64,000 nucleotides of DNA from the NCBI GenBank assembly GCA_943787605.1, contig CALSNB010000001.1:1488001-1552000 (forward strand), written 5' to 3'. The notes under the pieces were generated by a model that worked only from the letters and a program-made list of their open reading frames with translations, was not told the DNA's origin and did not search any database. Of the stretch, positions 17,364-25,957 are shown piece by piece. The translations under genes were made by a program, and so were the position numbers. Source of the DNA: GCA-2697345 sp002697345 (lineage in GTDB: Bacteria > Pseudomonadota > Alphaproteobacteria > Rhodobacterales > Rhodobacteraceae). The number at the start of each line of letters is the position of its first letter. Position 1 is the first letter of the stretch.

Positions 17364-18701
17364 TTACAACCTTCCAATATAAGCATTATATTCTGCAGGT
17401 GAAATGGTATTCTCAAGCTGGTCTTTTTCATTTCGCCTTAACGCTACGTAAATATCACGATACTCTTTTCCATAAATATCAACAGCAAGCTCTGATATTT
17501 CAAAGTTTCTGATTGCCTCTGACCAATCTGAGGTCAATTTATTTAATGGTGCTCTTTCCGAACTATCTATTGCTGGTGGCGGAAGGATTTTATTCTGTAT
17601 TCCATCTAATATACCACCTAAAACACCCGAAATTGCTAGGTATGGGTTTACGTCAGCACCAGAAATTCGATGCTCTATCCTTGCTGAGTCACTGTTTAAG
17701 TCAGGTAATCTAATTGCTGCGTTTCGGTTATCTAAACCCCAATCTGGGGAGCATGGCGCAAAACTATTTGATCGAAAGCGGCGATAAGAGTTTAAATGAG
17801 GCGCATAAATAGCTTGTAATTCATGCATAGTGTTCAGCAGCCCACCAACTGCCCACTTAAGGGTGTCCGGTAGCCCCACAGAAGATTTAAAAACATTCTC
17901 TCCAATTCCATTTAACATAGACACGTGTACATGCATTCCGTTACCCGGAAACTCAACATATGGTTTGGCTACAAAAGTTGCTTCTTTACCATGATTTTCA
18001 GCAACTCCTCTCACGAGTCTGCGAAAAAAAACTGCGGCATCTGCAGCATCTAAAACATTTTGTGTATGTCTAAAATTTATCTCAAATTGCCCGGGCCCAA
18101 ATTCTGCAATGATAGCATCAACGGGCAACCCGAGGGATTTTGATGCAGATTGAACCTCATTTAAAAAACCTTTGTTACGGTTTAAAACTTCAAGGTCATA
18201 GTTTTGTGCTGTCGGGCCGCTGTGTGGAGGCATAGGTGGATCGCTTGGAGACTCCCTCTTATCAAATATATAAAACTCTAGCTCACAAGCTATAACTGGG
18301 TTTAAACCGCAATCCTTTAAACGTTTCCAGGTTGAAGCCAGTATACCTCTAGAGGAAAGTGAGGAGACAGTGCCTTCTTTGGAAGTCATTTCCACTAAAA
18401 CTTGAGCAACATTATTTTTCTGCCAAGTTACTGGCTTTAGAGTATTGGGAATTGTAATAATTTTCTCATCTGGATCTCCTACAACAATTCCATAGCCAGT
18501 CTCGGCAACGTCTTCACCAAAAATATTCGGAACATATGTTGATATTGGCAAGCGAACGGCTCCTGAATCCAGCTTCTCAATCTGATCGGTAGGGTGCCAC
18601 TTTCCACGCACTATTCCGTTTAGGTCACATAGCATCAGCTCAATATGGTCTGGTCTTCCATATTGCTCACAGTATTTTTCAAATTCACAACGAAAGCTCA
18701 T
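17364..18701 (-). CDS. Glutamine synthetase family protein, gamma-glutamylpolyamine synthetase-like (copy 1)
   Basis: A 445-residue glutamine-synthetase-fold ligase. It keeps the metal and substrate residues (ACELEFY, GPGQFEINF, GNGMHVHVS, NSYRRF, the late EHRISG) but is of the short PuuA/GlnA3-like type, not the ammonia-assimilating GlnA. Such enzymes join glutamate to putrescine or another amine using ATP. A strong GGAGGTG ribosome site lies before the ATG. It is co-oriented with agmatinase and divergent from a second paralogue. Substrate difference between the two copies cannot be seen by eye. Confidence 0.85.
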   Translation of the reverse strand: MSFRCEFEKYCEQYGRPDHIELMLCDLNGIVRGKWHPTDQIEKLDSGAVRLPISTYVPNIFGEDVAETGYGIVVGDPDEKIITIPNTLKPVTWQKNNVAQVLVEMTSKEGTVSSLSSRGILASTWKRLKDCGLNPVIACELEFYIFDKRESPSDPPMPPHSGPTAQNYDLEVLNRNKGFLNEVQSASKSLGLPVDAIIAEFGPGQFEINFRHTQNVLDAADAAVFFRRLVRGVAENHGKEATFVAKPYVEFPGNGMHVHVSMLNGIGENVFKSSVGLPDTLKWAVGGLLNTMHELQAIYAPHLNSYRRFRSNSFAPCSPDWGLDNRNAAIRLPDLNSDSARIEHRISGADVNPYLAISGVLGGILDGIQNKILPPPAIDSSERAPLNKLTSDWSEAIRNFEISELAVDIYGKEYRDIYVALRRNEKDQLENTISPAEYNAYIGRL

Positions 18702-18809
18702 TTATACACCTCCAATAAAACCTTACTTACCACGCGGGACCTAATTGTCGACAGTCTTTAAGAAAGGGATTATCTGTATTGGGTTGGGTAAAATGTTATG
18801 GTATCAATC

Positions 18810-18815
18810 TATAAT
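18810..18815 (+). promoter_or_regulatory. Candidate -10 element (TATAAT) for the second synthetase gene
   Basis: A perfect TATAAT lies 22 bases before the GTG start at 18838 and would place transcription initiation just upstream of its GGAG ribosome site. The -35 element is poor. If used, the transcript would exclude the TTG at 18745, supporting the GTG start. Confidence 0.35.
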
Positions 18816-18837
18816 AACGTATTTGGAGCAATTAAAA

Positions 18838-20208
18838 GTGTCATCTCAAGAAAGTAACTGGCAAAAAACCTTACCAAAACCTTTCTTAGGTTTTCAAAAA
18901 AACAGACGTCTTGAAGAGGTTGAGTGCATTATCCCAGATCTAGCAGGCATGTCTCGTGGAAGATCAATGCCTATTTACAAATTTACACCAGACACAACTT
19001 TTTCATTACCTATCTCCTTATTTTATCAGACTATATCAGGTGAGTACGTCGATATGGATATAACCAATCAATGGATGGAAAAAGATATTGTTCTTCGCCC
19101 CGACATGGAAACAGCAGCAGCTGTACCTTGGGCAGATGATGCAACTCTCCAAGTCATAAATGATCTTGAATTAAGTGACGGGAACCCTCTCAACATTGCT
19201 CCACGGAACATTCTAAAAAATGTAATAGATCTTTATAAAAAAGAGAATCTAAAGCCTGTAATTGCGCCTGAAATAGAGTTTTACCTAACTCAACCAAACA
19301 CTGACCCCAATGAGGAAATCCTGCCTCCTATTGGAAGAAATGGCCGCAAAGGTGTCAGGCAGCAGGCTTATTCTATGGTCGCCGTGGATGAAATGGGGTC
19401 CGTAATTGACACCATTTACGAGTATGCAGAAGCACAAGGCTTAAAGATTGATACTGTTATTCAAGAGGGTGGTGCCGGTCAAATAGAGATTAACTTAATG
19501 CATGGTGATCCCTTAAACTTAGCTGATCAAGTGTTTTACTTTAAGCGTACAATCCGTGAAGCCGCCTTCAAACACAAAATCTTTGCAACATTTATGGCTA
19601 AACCTATGAGAGATCAACCAGGAAGTGCTATGCATATCCATCAGTCTGTTATAGACACTAAGACAGGTTTAAATATTTTTACAGGACCAAATGGATGTGA
19701 AACTGAAGCTTTCTATAACTTTATAGGTGGCTCGCAAAAGTACTTAATGAGTACAATTCCATTTTTGGCTCCTTATGTAAATTCATACCGTAGATTTGCT
19801 ACTCAGGAAAGCTCTCCAAATACCCTTGAATGGTCTTACGATAATCGTTCCACCGGTATCCGCATACCAAACTCTAAGCCTACCGACCGTCGAGTGGAGA
19901 ATAGAATAGCTGGAAGTGATACAAATCCATATCTATCAATCGCGGCAAGTCTGGCCTGTGGTTACCTAGGAATAGTTAATAAAATAAAACCTCGAGACCC
20001 AGCAAGAGGAGAAGTGACGGAATCAGAAAACAATCTTCCAGTAAGTTTAAGCCGTGCCTTGGACTTATTAGACGAGGCAAAAGAGGTTCAAGATGTTTTA
20101 GGTTTGGGGTTCTGTAAACTTTTTTCAGATTTAAAAAGAGCAGAATTAGAGGAGTATCAAAAGGAAATTTCTCCATGGGAACGTCAACATCTACTTTTAA
20201 ACACCTAA
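18838..20208 (+). CDS. Glutamine synthetase family protein, gamma-glutamylpolyamine synthetase-like (copy 2)
   Basis: A 456-residue paralogue of the divergent neighbour, with APEIEFYL, GGAGQIEINLMHG, GSAMHIHQSV, NSYRRF and ENRIAGSDTNPYL motifs of the glutamine synthetase fold. The frame is open back to a TTG at 18745, but the GTG at 18838 follows a GGAG at good spacing and gives the family's usual N-terminus. The gene is followed after 16 bases by a PuuB-like oxidase, so it is the best PuuA candidate: ATP-dependent formation of gamma-glutamylputrescine for subsequent oxidation. Function is inferred from family and operon context. Confidence 0.85.
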   Translation: MSSQESNWQKTLPKPFLGFQKNRRLEEVECIIPDLAGMSRGRSMPIYKFTPDTTFSLPISLFYQTISGEYVDMDITNQWMEKDIVLRPDMETAAAVPWADDATLQVINDLELSDGNPLNIAPRNILKNVIDLYKKENLKPVIAPEIEFYLTQPNTDPNEEILPPIGRNGRKGVRQQAYSMVAVDEMGSVIDTIYEYAEAQGLKIDTVIQEGGAGQIEINLMHGDPLNLADQVFYFKRTIREAAFKHKIFATFMAKPMRDQPGSAMHIHQSVIDTKTGLNIFTGPNGCETEAFYNFIGGSQKYLMSTIPFLAPYVNSYRRFATQESSPNTLEWSYDNRSTGIRIPNSKPTDRRVENRIAGSDTNPYLSIAASLACGYLGIVNKIKPRDPARGEVTESENNLPVSLSRALDLLDEAKEVQDVLGLGFCKLFSDLKRAELEEYQKEISPWERQHLLLNT

Positions 20209-20224
20209 AATGGTGGTCTAAATC

Positions 20225-21523
20225 ATGGACTTATTAACGGCCAACGATAAGTTTGGCGAATACCCTAATTCATACTACGCTTGGAATTCAGTGTTTTTAC
20301 CATCTTTTGAAATTTCAAAGGGTGAATTAAAGTGTGATGTTTGTATTGTGGGCGCAGGCTATACTGGTCTATCAGCGGCAATACACTTAGCTGAGGAAGG
20401 CTATAAAGTAATTGTTTTAGAAGCGCAGCGAGTAGGGTTTGGAGCATCTGGTCGAAATGGCGGCCAAGTTGGAACAGGGCAGCGCGTAAATCAATTGGAT
20501 TTAGAAAAACTAGTTGGAAATGATAACGCCCATAGGCTTTGGGATGTTTCACTAGAGGCTGTTGAATTAGTAAAAAAATTGTCAAAAGACATAAAGGGCT
20601 GTGCTTTTCAACCTGGTATAGTCCACGCCTCTCATAAAAAAAGTATGATCTCAGATGAGCACCATTACGTTGATCATCTTAGGAAGCTTTATAACTACAA
20701 AAAAATACAAAAGCTTAACAAAGAAGAGCTGCGGAATATCGTTAATACAGAAGCTTATTTCGGAGGTTACCTTGATACTGGTAGTGGCCATGTTGACCCC
20801 TTAAACTATGTCCTGGGCCTTGCAAAAAAAGCTCATTTAAAAGGGGTTAAAATCTTTGAAAAAACGCGGGCTTTAGAAATATTACAAGGGTCATCAACCG
20901 TAATAAAAACTCCACAATCTAAAGTTACTGCTAATTACGTAATTTTTGCATGTAATGGCTATCAAGGAGCCATAAACAAAAAAACCTCTAACTGGGTAAT
21001 GCCAATCAATAACTTTATAGTAGCAACACGACAGATGTCAGAAATAGAGCAAGAACGCTTAATAAAAAACAACTATGCTGTCGCTGACACTAAATTTATT
21101 GTTAATTATTTTCGGTTTTCTAAGGATAGACGTTTACTATTTGGTGGCTCAGAATCATACGGCTATAAGTTTCCTAAAAATATTGAGGAAAAAGTTCGAA
21201 AACCCATGTTAAATATTTTTCCACAACTCAAAGATGTTAAAATTGATTTCTCCTGGGGTGGTACTTTAGGAATTACAATGAACCGAATGCCTTATTTTGC
21301 AAAAGTAGATAAAAATATCATTTCTGCTAGTGGCTATTCTGGTCACGGGGTTGCGATGGCTACGATGGGTGGAAAACTAGCCGCCATGGCAATCTCTGGA
21401 CAGGCCGAAAAATTTGATTTAATGGCGAAAGTGCCAACTCCCAAATTTCCAGGGGGAGGGTCTCTTCAAAAACCATTACTAGTTTTAGCTATGTTATGGT
21501 TCTCATTAAGGGACAAATTATAA
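20225..21523 (+). CDS. puuB: FAD-dependent oxidase, gamma-glutamylputrescine oxidase-like (PuuB)
   Basis: A 432-residue DAO-family flavoenzyme with the dinucleotide-binding motif GAGYTG at residues 43-48 and the following VIVLEAQRVGFGASGRNGGQV, which is highly typical of PuuB/OrdL-type oxidases. The C-terminal SGYSGHGVAMATMGG closes the FAD site. It would oxidise gamma-glutamylputrescine to the aldehyde with release of ammonia and hydrogen peroxide. It lies directly downstream of the synthetase copy 2. The next enzyme expected in the Puu pathway, an aldehyde dehydrogenase (PuuC), is not in the window. Confidence 0.85.
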   Translation: MDLLTANDKFGEYPNSYYAWNSVFLPSFEISKGELKCDVCIVGAGYTGLSAAIHLAEEGYKVIVLEAQRVGFGASGRNGGQVGTGQRVNQLDLEKLVGNDNAHRLWDVSLEAVELVKKLSKDIKGCAFQPGIVHASHKKSMISDEHHYVDHLRKLYNYKKIQKLNKEELRNIVNTEAYFGGYLDTGSGHVDPLNYVLGLAKKAHLKGVKIFEKTRALEILQGSSTVIKTPQSKVTANYVIFACNGYQGAINKKTSNWVMPINNFIVATRQMSEIEQERLIKNNYAVADTKFIVNYFRFSKDRRLLFGGSESYGYKFPKNIEEKVRKPMLNIFPQLKDVKIDFSWGGTLGITMNRMPYFAKVDKNIISASGYSGHGVAMATMGGKLAAMAISGQAEKFDLMAKVPTPKFPGGGSLQKPLLVLAMLWFSLRDKL

Positions 21524-21589
21524 AAGTGTTGCAAACAGCATCATACAAAAAAATAAAACACACCTGAATATAATAAATAAGGCTCAATT

Positions 21590-22384
21590 ATGAATGAAAT
21601 AAAATCAAATATTCCAGCGGGTGTCTATGCTGAAAAAGTTACATCAGTTACACACTATACTAAAAGTTTGTTCAAATTTAGAATTACTCGACCCTCAAGC
21701 TTCAGGTTTAGATCTGGTGAGTTTGTAATGATTGGCCTACCAAACTCTGAAAAGCCTATTTTTAGAGCCTACTCTATCGCAAGCCCATCTTGGGATGAGG
21801 AGATTGAATTCTACTCAATTAAAGTTGAGGGAGGCCCACTTACCAAACATCTCCAAAAAATTTCAGTTGGAGATACTGTGCTGATGCGACAAAAGTCTAC
21901 TGGTACACTTGTTAACGACGCACTGTTACCTGGTAAAAGGCTTTATTTGTTCTCGACTGGAACCGGCATAGCACCATTTGCAAGCCTCATTCAGGATCCA
22001 GAGACTTATGAAAAATTTGATCAAATTATACTTTGTCATACATGTAGGGAAGTTAGTGAACTTAAGTATGGCTTTGAGTTGATAAAAAAAGTTAAATCAG
22101 ATCCATTAGTAGGAAGTTTTGCTAAAAAAAATCTAATTCACTATCCAACAGTTACCCAAGAGAATTATGTAAAAATGGGTAGAATCACTATATTGCTTGA
22201 ATCAAGAGAGGTTTTTAAGGACCTTGGGTTTCCTATAATGAACCCTGAAACAGATCGTGGAATGATATGTGGGTCAATGAGTATGTTAAACGACACTAAA
22301 TCCTTACTGGAAGGTTTAGGCTTAGATGAGGGCTCTAATAGCCGCCCATCAACTTTTGTTGTTGAAAGGGCATTTGTTAGCTAG
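21590..22384 (+). CDS. fpr: Ferredoxin--NADP reductase
   Basis: A 264-residue FAD/NADPH oxidoreductase exchanging electrons between NADPH and ferredoxin or flavodoxin. It has the FAD-binding RAYSIASPSW motif, the NADP-binding STGTGIAPFASL, the ICGSMSM motif and a C-terminal VERAF(V) tail typical of bacterial subclass I FNRs. It lies 66 bases after the PuuB-like gene on the same strand; whether it shares that transcript is unclear. It is convergent with the FAD monooxygenase operon, with a 16-base gap. Confidence 0.92.
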   Translation: MNEIKSNIPAGVYAEKVTSVTHYTKSLFKFRITRPSSFRFRSGEFVMIGLPNSEKPIFRAYSIASPSWDEEIEFYSIKVEGGPLTKHLQKISVGDTVLMRQKSTGTLVNDALLPGKRLYLFSTGTGIAPFASLIQDPETYEKFDQIILCHTCREVSELKYGFELIKKVKSDPLVGSFAKKNLIHYPTVTQENYVKMGRITILLESREVFKDLGFPIMNPETDRGMICGSMSMLNDTKSLLEGLGLDEGSNSRPSTFVVERAFVS

Positions 22385-22400
22385 TTTTCCAAAAACTCCT

Positions 22401-23999
22401 CTAGGCCTTTGCCATTAAAGCCTGCATGATAGGTATTAAATCGTCTGTTTTTTCAAATGTTTTTGATGCCGCCACATATCTATCTCTTCTTAGTAAAAAA
22501 GTTCTGTTCATAAGTTTCTTGAATGGTTTTTTTGAAAAAACTCTTTCACAATCTCGAAATATTGGGAAATACGTAGATTTTGGGTTCATCCACTCTGGCG
22601 TTAAACCAATAACCTTAACATTTTCTTGTAAAACCTTTTCTACCATTTTAGCTGAAATATTTTTTTCGGGGCTTTCCGAAAATACTATTATCGTAAGGTT
22701 GTCTTTCAATATTTTATCTAAAAGAATCCGCTCCCGATCAACCCCCTCAACAACAGGTTGGGGAAACATTTGACCGACGATATTCTCTGTATCCATACTA
22801 TGCCAGACTAACCCGTCCTTAAACCTTGGTTTTGGTTTATAACGCATTTGTGAAAAGTAATCTTTTGCTGGAGGGTAAAGGCCTAAAACACGAAACCCCC
22901 CCCTAATCAAAGCCCCTTGAATTCTAGATGAAGGCATCATAATTTGACCCATTCGTAAAGCCAGGTTAATCATTGCAGCTGCATGAGGCTTTCTTTCCGT
23001 TTCATAGCTATCAAGAAAACTATCTGAAACATCTGGGCTCTGTAAGGCTTCTGATAACTTCCAGGCTAGATTGTGGGCATCTCGCAAACCACTATTCATT
23101 CCTTGCCCTGCAAAAGGTGGCGTTAAGTGAGCCGCATCTCCAGCCAAAAACGTCCGTTTTTTTCGCCAGAACTCTGCTAACCTGGCATGAAAAGTATAAA
23201 CCCGCACTCGCTGAATTTCTTCATTTCCGTCGTCCCCAACTGAACGCAAAAGCTTCCTTACATTACTTTCTTTAACTATACGCTCAGGATCCTCACCTTT
23301 ACGAAGTTTAAATTCATATCTACGAATTCCATATGGTCCAGGTAATGTTATACAAGAGCGGCTTGGGTCACACAGCACTTCAGTATGAAAACAGCTATTC
23401 TTTGTTGTTTTAAGATCTACAATTAACCAGGGCTCTTCAAAAGTAGTCCCTAGCATTTTAATTCCAAGTGCTTTTCGAGTCGTTGACTGTCCTCCATCGC
23501 AGGCCACCATATATCGAGATTCTATCTTATACTCATCTCCTTCAAGAAGCTTGACTGAAGAAATAACTGTTTCTGAATTATCCTTAAAACTAACCAACGT
23601 CGTTTTGAAAAAAAACTTAACAGACTCAAAGCGCTTTAGTCCGCTCAAAAGAAGTGACTCTAACCTTGGTTGTTGAAAAGCGTTTCGCTTGTCAAACCCA
23701 AACTCTTTAGAGGACGGCTTTACCTCAGAAAAAACCTGCCCTGAGGGTCCTTTATAAATGGAGCCATACCCACGAGTCACAATTTTTTCTACTTTGCTCG
23801 AAAGGCCTGCCGCCTGTAAGGCCCGCATAGATTCATCATCAATGGAAACAGCTCTAGGCTCCTGAACTGTCCTCTCATTTCGTTCAATTACAATGGTTTC
23901 AACACCCATAGACCCAAGAAGGTTAGCCAAAAGCAATCCAGTTGGGCCTGCTCCAACTATTAATACATCGGTCTTTGCTATGATCTCATTTTTTGTCAC
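22401..23999 (-). CDS. FAD-dependent aromatic hydroxylase (MhpA/phenol hydroxylase class)
   Basis: A 532-residue class A flavoprotein monooxygenase. The N-terminus has GAGPTGLLLANLLG (FAD dinucleotide fold), and the second FAD motif LAGDAAHLTPPFAGQGMNSG is intact, as is a C-terminal thioredoxin-like extension of about 150 residues seen in MhpA and phenol hydroxylases. It should hydroxylate a phenolic ring using NAD(P)H and oxygen. It is last in an operon with a VOC dioxygenase and an FAH-family hydrolase, matching hydroxylation, ring cleavage and hydrolysis. The natural substrate is unknown. Confidence 0.87.
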   Translation of the reverse strand: MTKNEIIAKTDVLIVGAGPTGLLLANLLGSMGVETIVIERNERTVQEPRAVSIDDESMRALQAAGLSSKVEKIVTRGYGSIYKGPSGQVFSEVKPSSKEFGFDKRNAFQQPRLESLLLSGLKRFESVKFFFKTTLVSFKDNSETVISSVKLLEGDEYKIESRYMVACDGGQSTTRKALGIKMLGTTFEEPWLIVDLKTTKNSCFHTEVLCDPSRSCITLPGPYGIRRYEFKLRKGEDPERIVKESNVRKLLRSVGDDGNEEIQRVRVYTFHARLAEFWRKKRTFLAGDAAHLTPPFAGQGMNSGLRDAHNLAWKLSEALQSPDVSDSFLDSYETERKPHAAAMINLALRMGQIMMPSSRIQGALIRGGFRVLGLYPPAKDYFSQMRYKPKPRFKDGLVWHSMDTENIVGQMFPQPVVEGVDRERILLDKILKDNLTIIVFSESPEKNISAKMVEKVLQENVKVIGLTPEWMNPKSTYFPIFRDCERVFSKKPFKKLMNRTFLLRRDRYVAASKTFEKTDDLIPIMQALMAKA

Positions 24000-24017
24000 A
24001 TCAGAGACTTGCGATAC

Positions 24018-24866
24018 TTATTCACCTATTACCGGGTTAGCCAATATACCAAGCATACCGATTTCGACTTCAACCAAATCACCTGGGACCATATATACTG
24101 GTGGCTCTCGTTTATCTCCAACTCCACCAGGCGTTCCAGACACTATTACATCCCCAGGTGCTAATGGAGTAAACTGTGACACATAGCTTATAAGTCGTGG
24201 GATTGGGAAAATTAAGTCAGAAAGTGTTGCATCTTGCATTACCTCCCCGTTTAATCGGGTTTGAATGGGTAATTTAGTATAATCCCCTACCTCTTCTTTG
24301 GTCACCATATATGGGCCAAATGCTCCAGTGCCGGGAAAGGTCTTTCCAGGCGTGAATTGGGAAGTGTGCCTCTGCCAGTCCCTCACACTACCATCATTAT
24401 AACACGCGTAGCCCCCAACATGGCTTAATGCAGATTCCTCAGAAATATTTCGTCCGCCTTGTCCAATAATCACGGCCATTTCTCCCTCATAATCAAATCT
24501 CTCAGTGGATTTAGGTTTAATAAGAGCCTGCCCATGAGCAACTTGTGAGTCTGGGTATCGTACAAATATTGTTGGATACGCTACATCTGGGCGCTGTGTT
24601 TCCTTTCGGTGGTTTTCATAATTCAGACCTATACAGATAATTTTTGCTGGGTTAGGAATCACTGGTAAAAGTGTGACATCTGACATTGAAAAATTAGGTG
24701 ACCTATCTTCAACATAGTCCCCTATAAACTCTAAAAGGTCAGATTCCAGAGCGCTTTTAATTGTATCAACACCATAATCTAGTTGGTTAGTTAAATCTAC
24801 AACCCCGCCGTTAACAAGTGCGCCAAAGCCAATCTCTCCTAATCGTGTAAAGCTAATAAGTCTCAT
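24018..24866 (-). CDS. Fumarylacetoacetate hydrolase-family protein
   Basis: A 282-residue FAH-superfamily enzyme that cleaves a carbon-carbon bond in, or hydrates, 2,4-dioxo or ring-cleavage products. The metal-binding glutamates and aspartate occur in the segment DYEGEMAVIIGQGG, with the preceding CIGLNYENH and a late SGTPGGVGDKREPP motif. The ATG at 24866 is chosen over 24905 because AAAGGAGAT precedes it at ideal distance, and it removes an overlap with the upstream gene. It is the middle gene of the catabolic operon. Possible roles include fumarylpyruvate hydrolase or a 2-hydroxyhexadienedioate-type hydratase. Confidence 0.88.
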   Translation of the reverse strand: MRLISFTRLGEIGFGALVNGGVVDLTNQLDYGVDTIKSALESDLLEFIGDYVEDRSPNFSMSDVTLLPVIPNPAKIICIGLNYENHRKETQRPDVAYPTIFVRYPDSQVAHGQALIKPKSTERFDYEGEMAVIIGQGGRNISEESALSHVGGYACYNDGSVRDWQRHTSQFTPGKTFPGTGAFGPYMVTKEEVGDYTKLPIQTRLNGEVMQDATLSDLIFPIPRLISYVSQFTPLAPGDVIVSGTPGGVGDKREPPVYMVPGDLVEVEIGMLGILANPVIGE

Positions 24867-24877
24867 AATATCTCCTT

Positions 24878-25723
24878 TCAAGAACGCAAAATAGCGTTTC
24901 CCCATAAATTAAGTGTTCGTTCCGTTTGTGGCCAATCTATTACTTCCCGATCACAAACAACCTCTAACTCCGCAGAGACCTCTATCCAATTCCCATCAGG
25001 ATCTTCAATAAAGACAAATAAGTTATTACCTGGCCCATGGCGACCGGGTCCCCAAATCAAACGAATATTGTGGTCCGAAAAATGATCGCACCAGTCTCGG
25101 ATATAATTCCAATCGCCAGCCTCATACGAGTGATGATCAATACCTTTGCGGTCAGACTTGAAACAAGCAATAGTATGATGTTCATGGTTAGACGTAGTGA
25201 AACAGGTAGCTAATGAACCGTTATCATGCAAAACTTGGTCTGTTACTTTAAACCCAAGTTTATTATGATAAAAGTCTCTAAATCTTTCAACATCAAATGA
25301 TGCAAACGTAAGGTGCTGTATAGGCCCCTTAATTGCTTTCCTTTTGTTGTCAGCAAAACTTTCAACCCCAAAGCATATAAGGTTTCCATCCGGGTCTCTC
25401 AAAGAAAATGCTCCATCTTCAAAATATGGAGAGCCACATTCCAAAATTTTAATATTTTCACTATAAGCCCTAGACTTTAAAGCCTTCAGACCTTCAATGT
25501 TTCCACACGCCAAACCTGCGTAGGCCAGTTTCTTGTTTTCACCAGGAACAAAAACTATACGTCTTCCTGGCCCTTCACACCGCCACTCACTATCAGACTG
25601 CTTATTAAGGTCCATGTCCATAACGTTTGAATAAAACAACGCCAAACGCTCTGGACGCTGGCTCTCAAAAGAGAGGTGATGAAGATAAAACCCTGATTGA
25701 AAGGCAGTTAAAGTCACGAACAT
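24878..25723 (-). CDS. Two-domain VOC (glyoxalase-fold) protein, probable extradiol ring-cleavage dioxygenase
   Basis: A 281-residue protein of two paired vicinal-oxygen-chelate modules. The second module carries a plausible 2-His-1-Glu iron site: His in IQHLTFAS, His in GIDHHSYEAG and Glu in NWIEVSAEL, as in type I extradiol dioxygenases such as catechol 2,3-dioxygenase. It is the first gene of the operon with the FAH hydrolase and FAD hydroxylase, which supports a meta-cleavage function. A glyoxalase or other VOC function cannot be excluded. The 234-base gap to mutS upstream should hold its promoter; no regulator gene is adjacent. Confidence 0.8.
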   Translation of the reverse strand: MFVTLTAFQSGFYLHHLSFESQRPERLALFYSNVMDMDLNKQSDSEWRCEGPGRRIVFVPGENKKLAYAGLACGNIEGLKALKSRAYSENIKILECGSPYFEDGAFSLRDPDGNLICFGVESFADNKRKAIKGPIQHLTFASFDVERFRDFYHNKLGFKVTDQVLHDNGSLATCFTTSNHEHHTIACFKSDRKGIDHHSYEAGDWNYIRDWCDHFSDHNIRLIWGPGRHGPGNNLFVFIEDPDGNWIEVSAELEVVCDREVIDWPQTERTLNLWGNAILRS

Positions 25724-25957
25724 TCCCCTAAAACCCTAAGTAAAATTATTTTTCTTAGAGCCTAATGCATGTGGTCGATCTCTATTTGATCATAACAAAT
25801 AAACAAATTAATACACACGTTATTTTATCTTACCTGAATATCTAATCTAAATAAAAATGCAACTGGTCAAAAAGTATAAATAGTTTTAGTTTATTTTAAT
25901 AAATTCTCCTTCAATATTTTATTTGTAAAGTTATTTAAAAACCTTTTAGGATACATC

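Noticed and set aside
25784..25800. ATTTG-N7-CAAAT inverted repeat upstream of the aromatic operon as an operator
   Set aside because: Five-base AT-rich arms are expected by chance in this composition and no regulator is adjacent.
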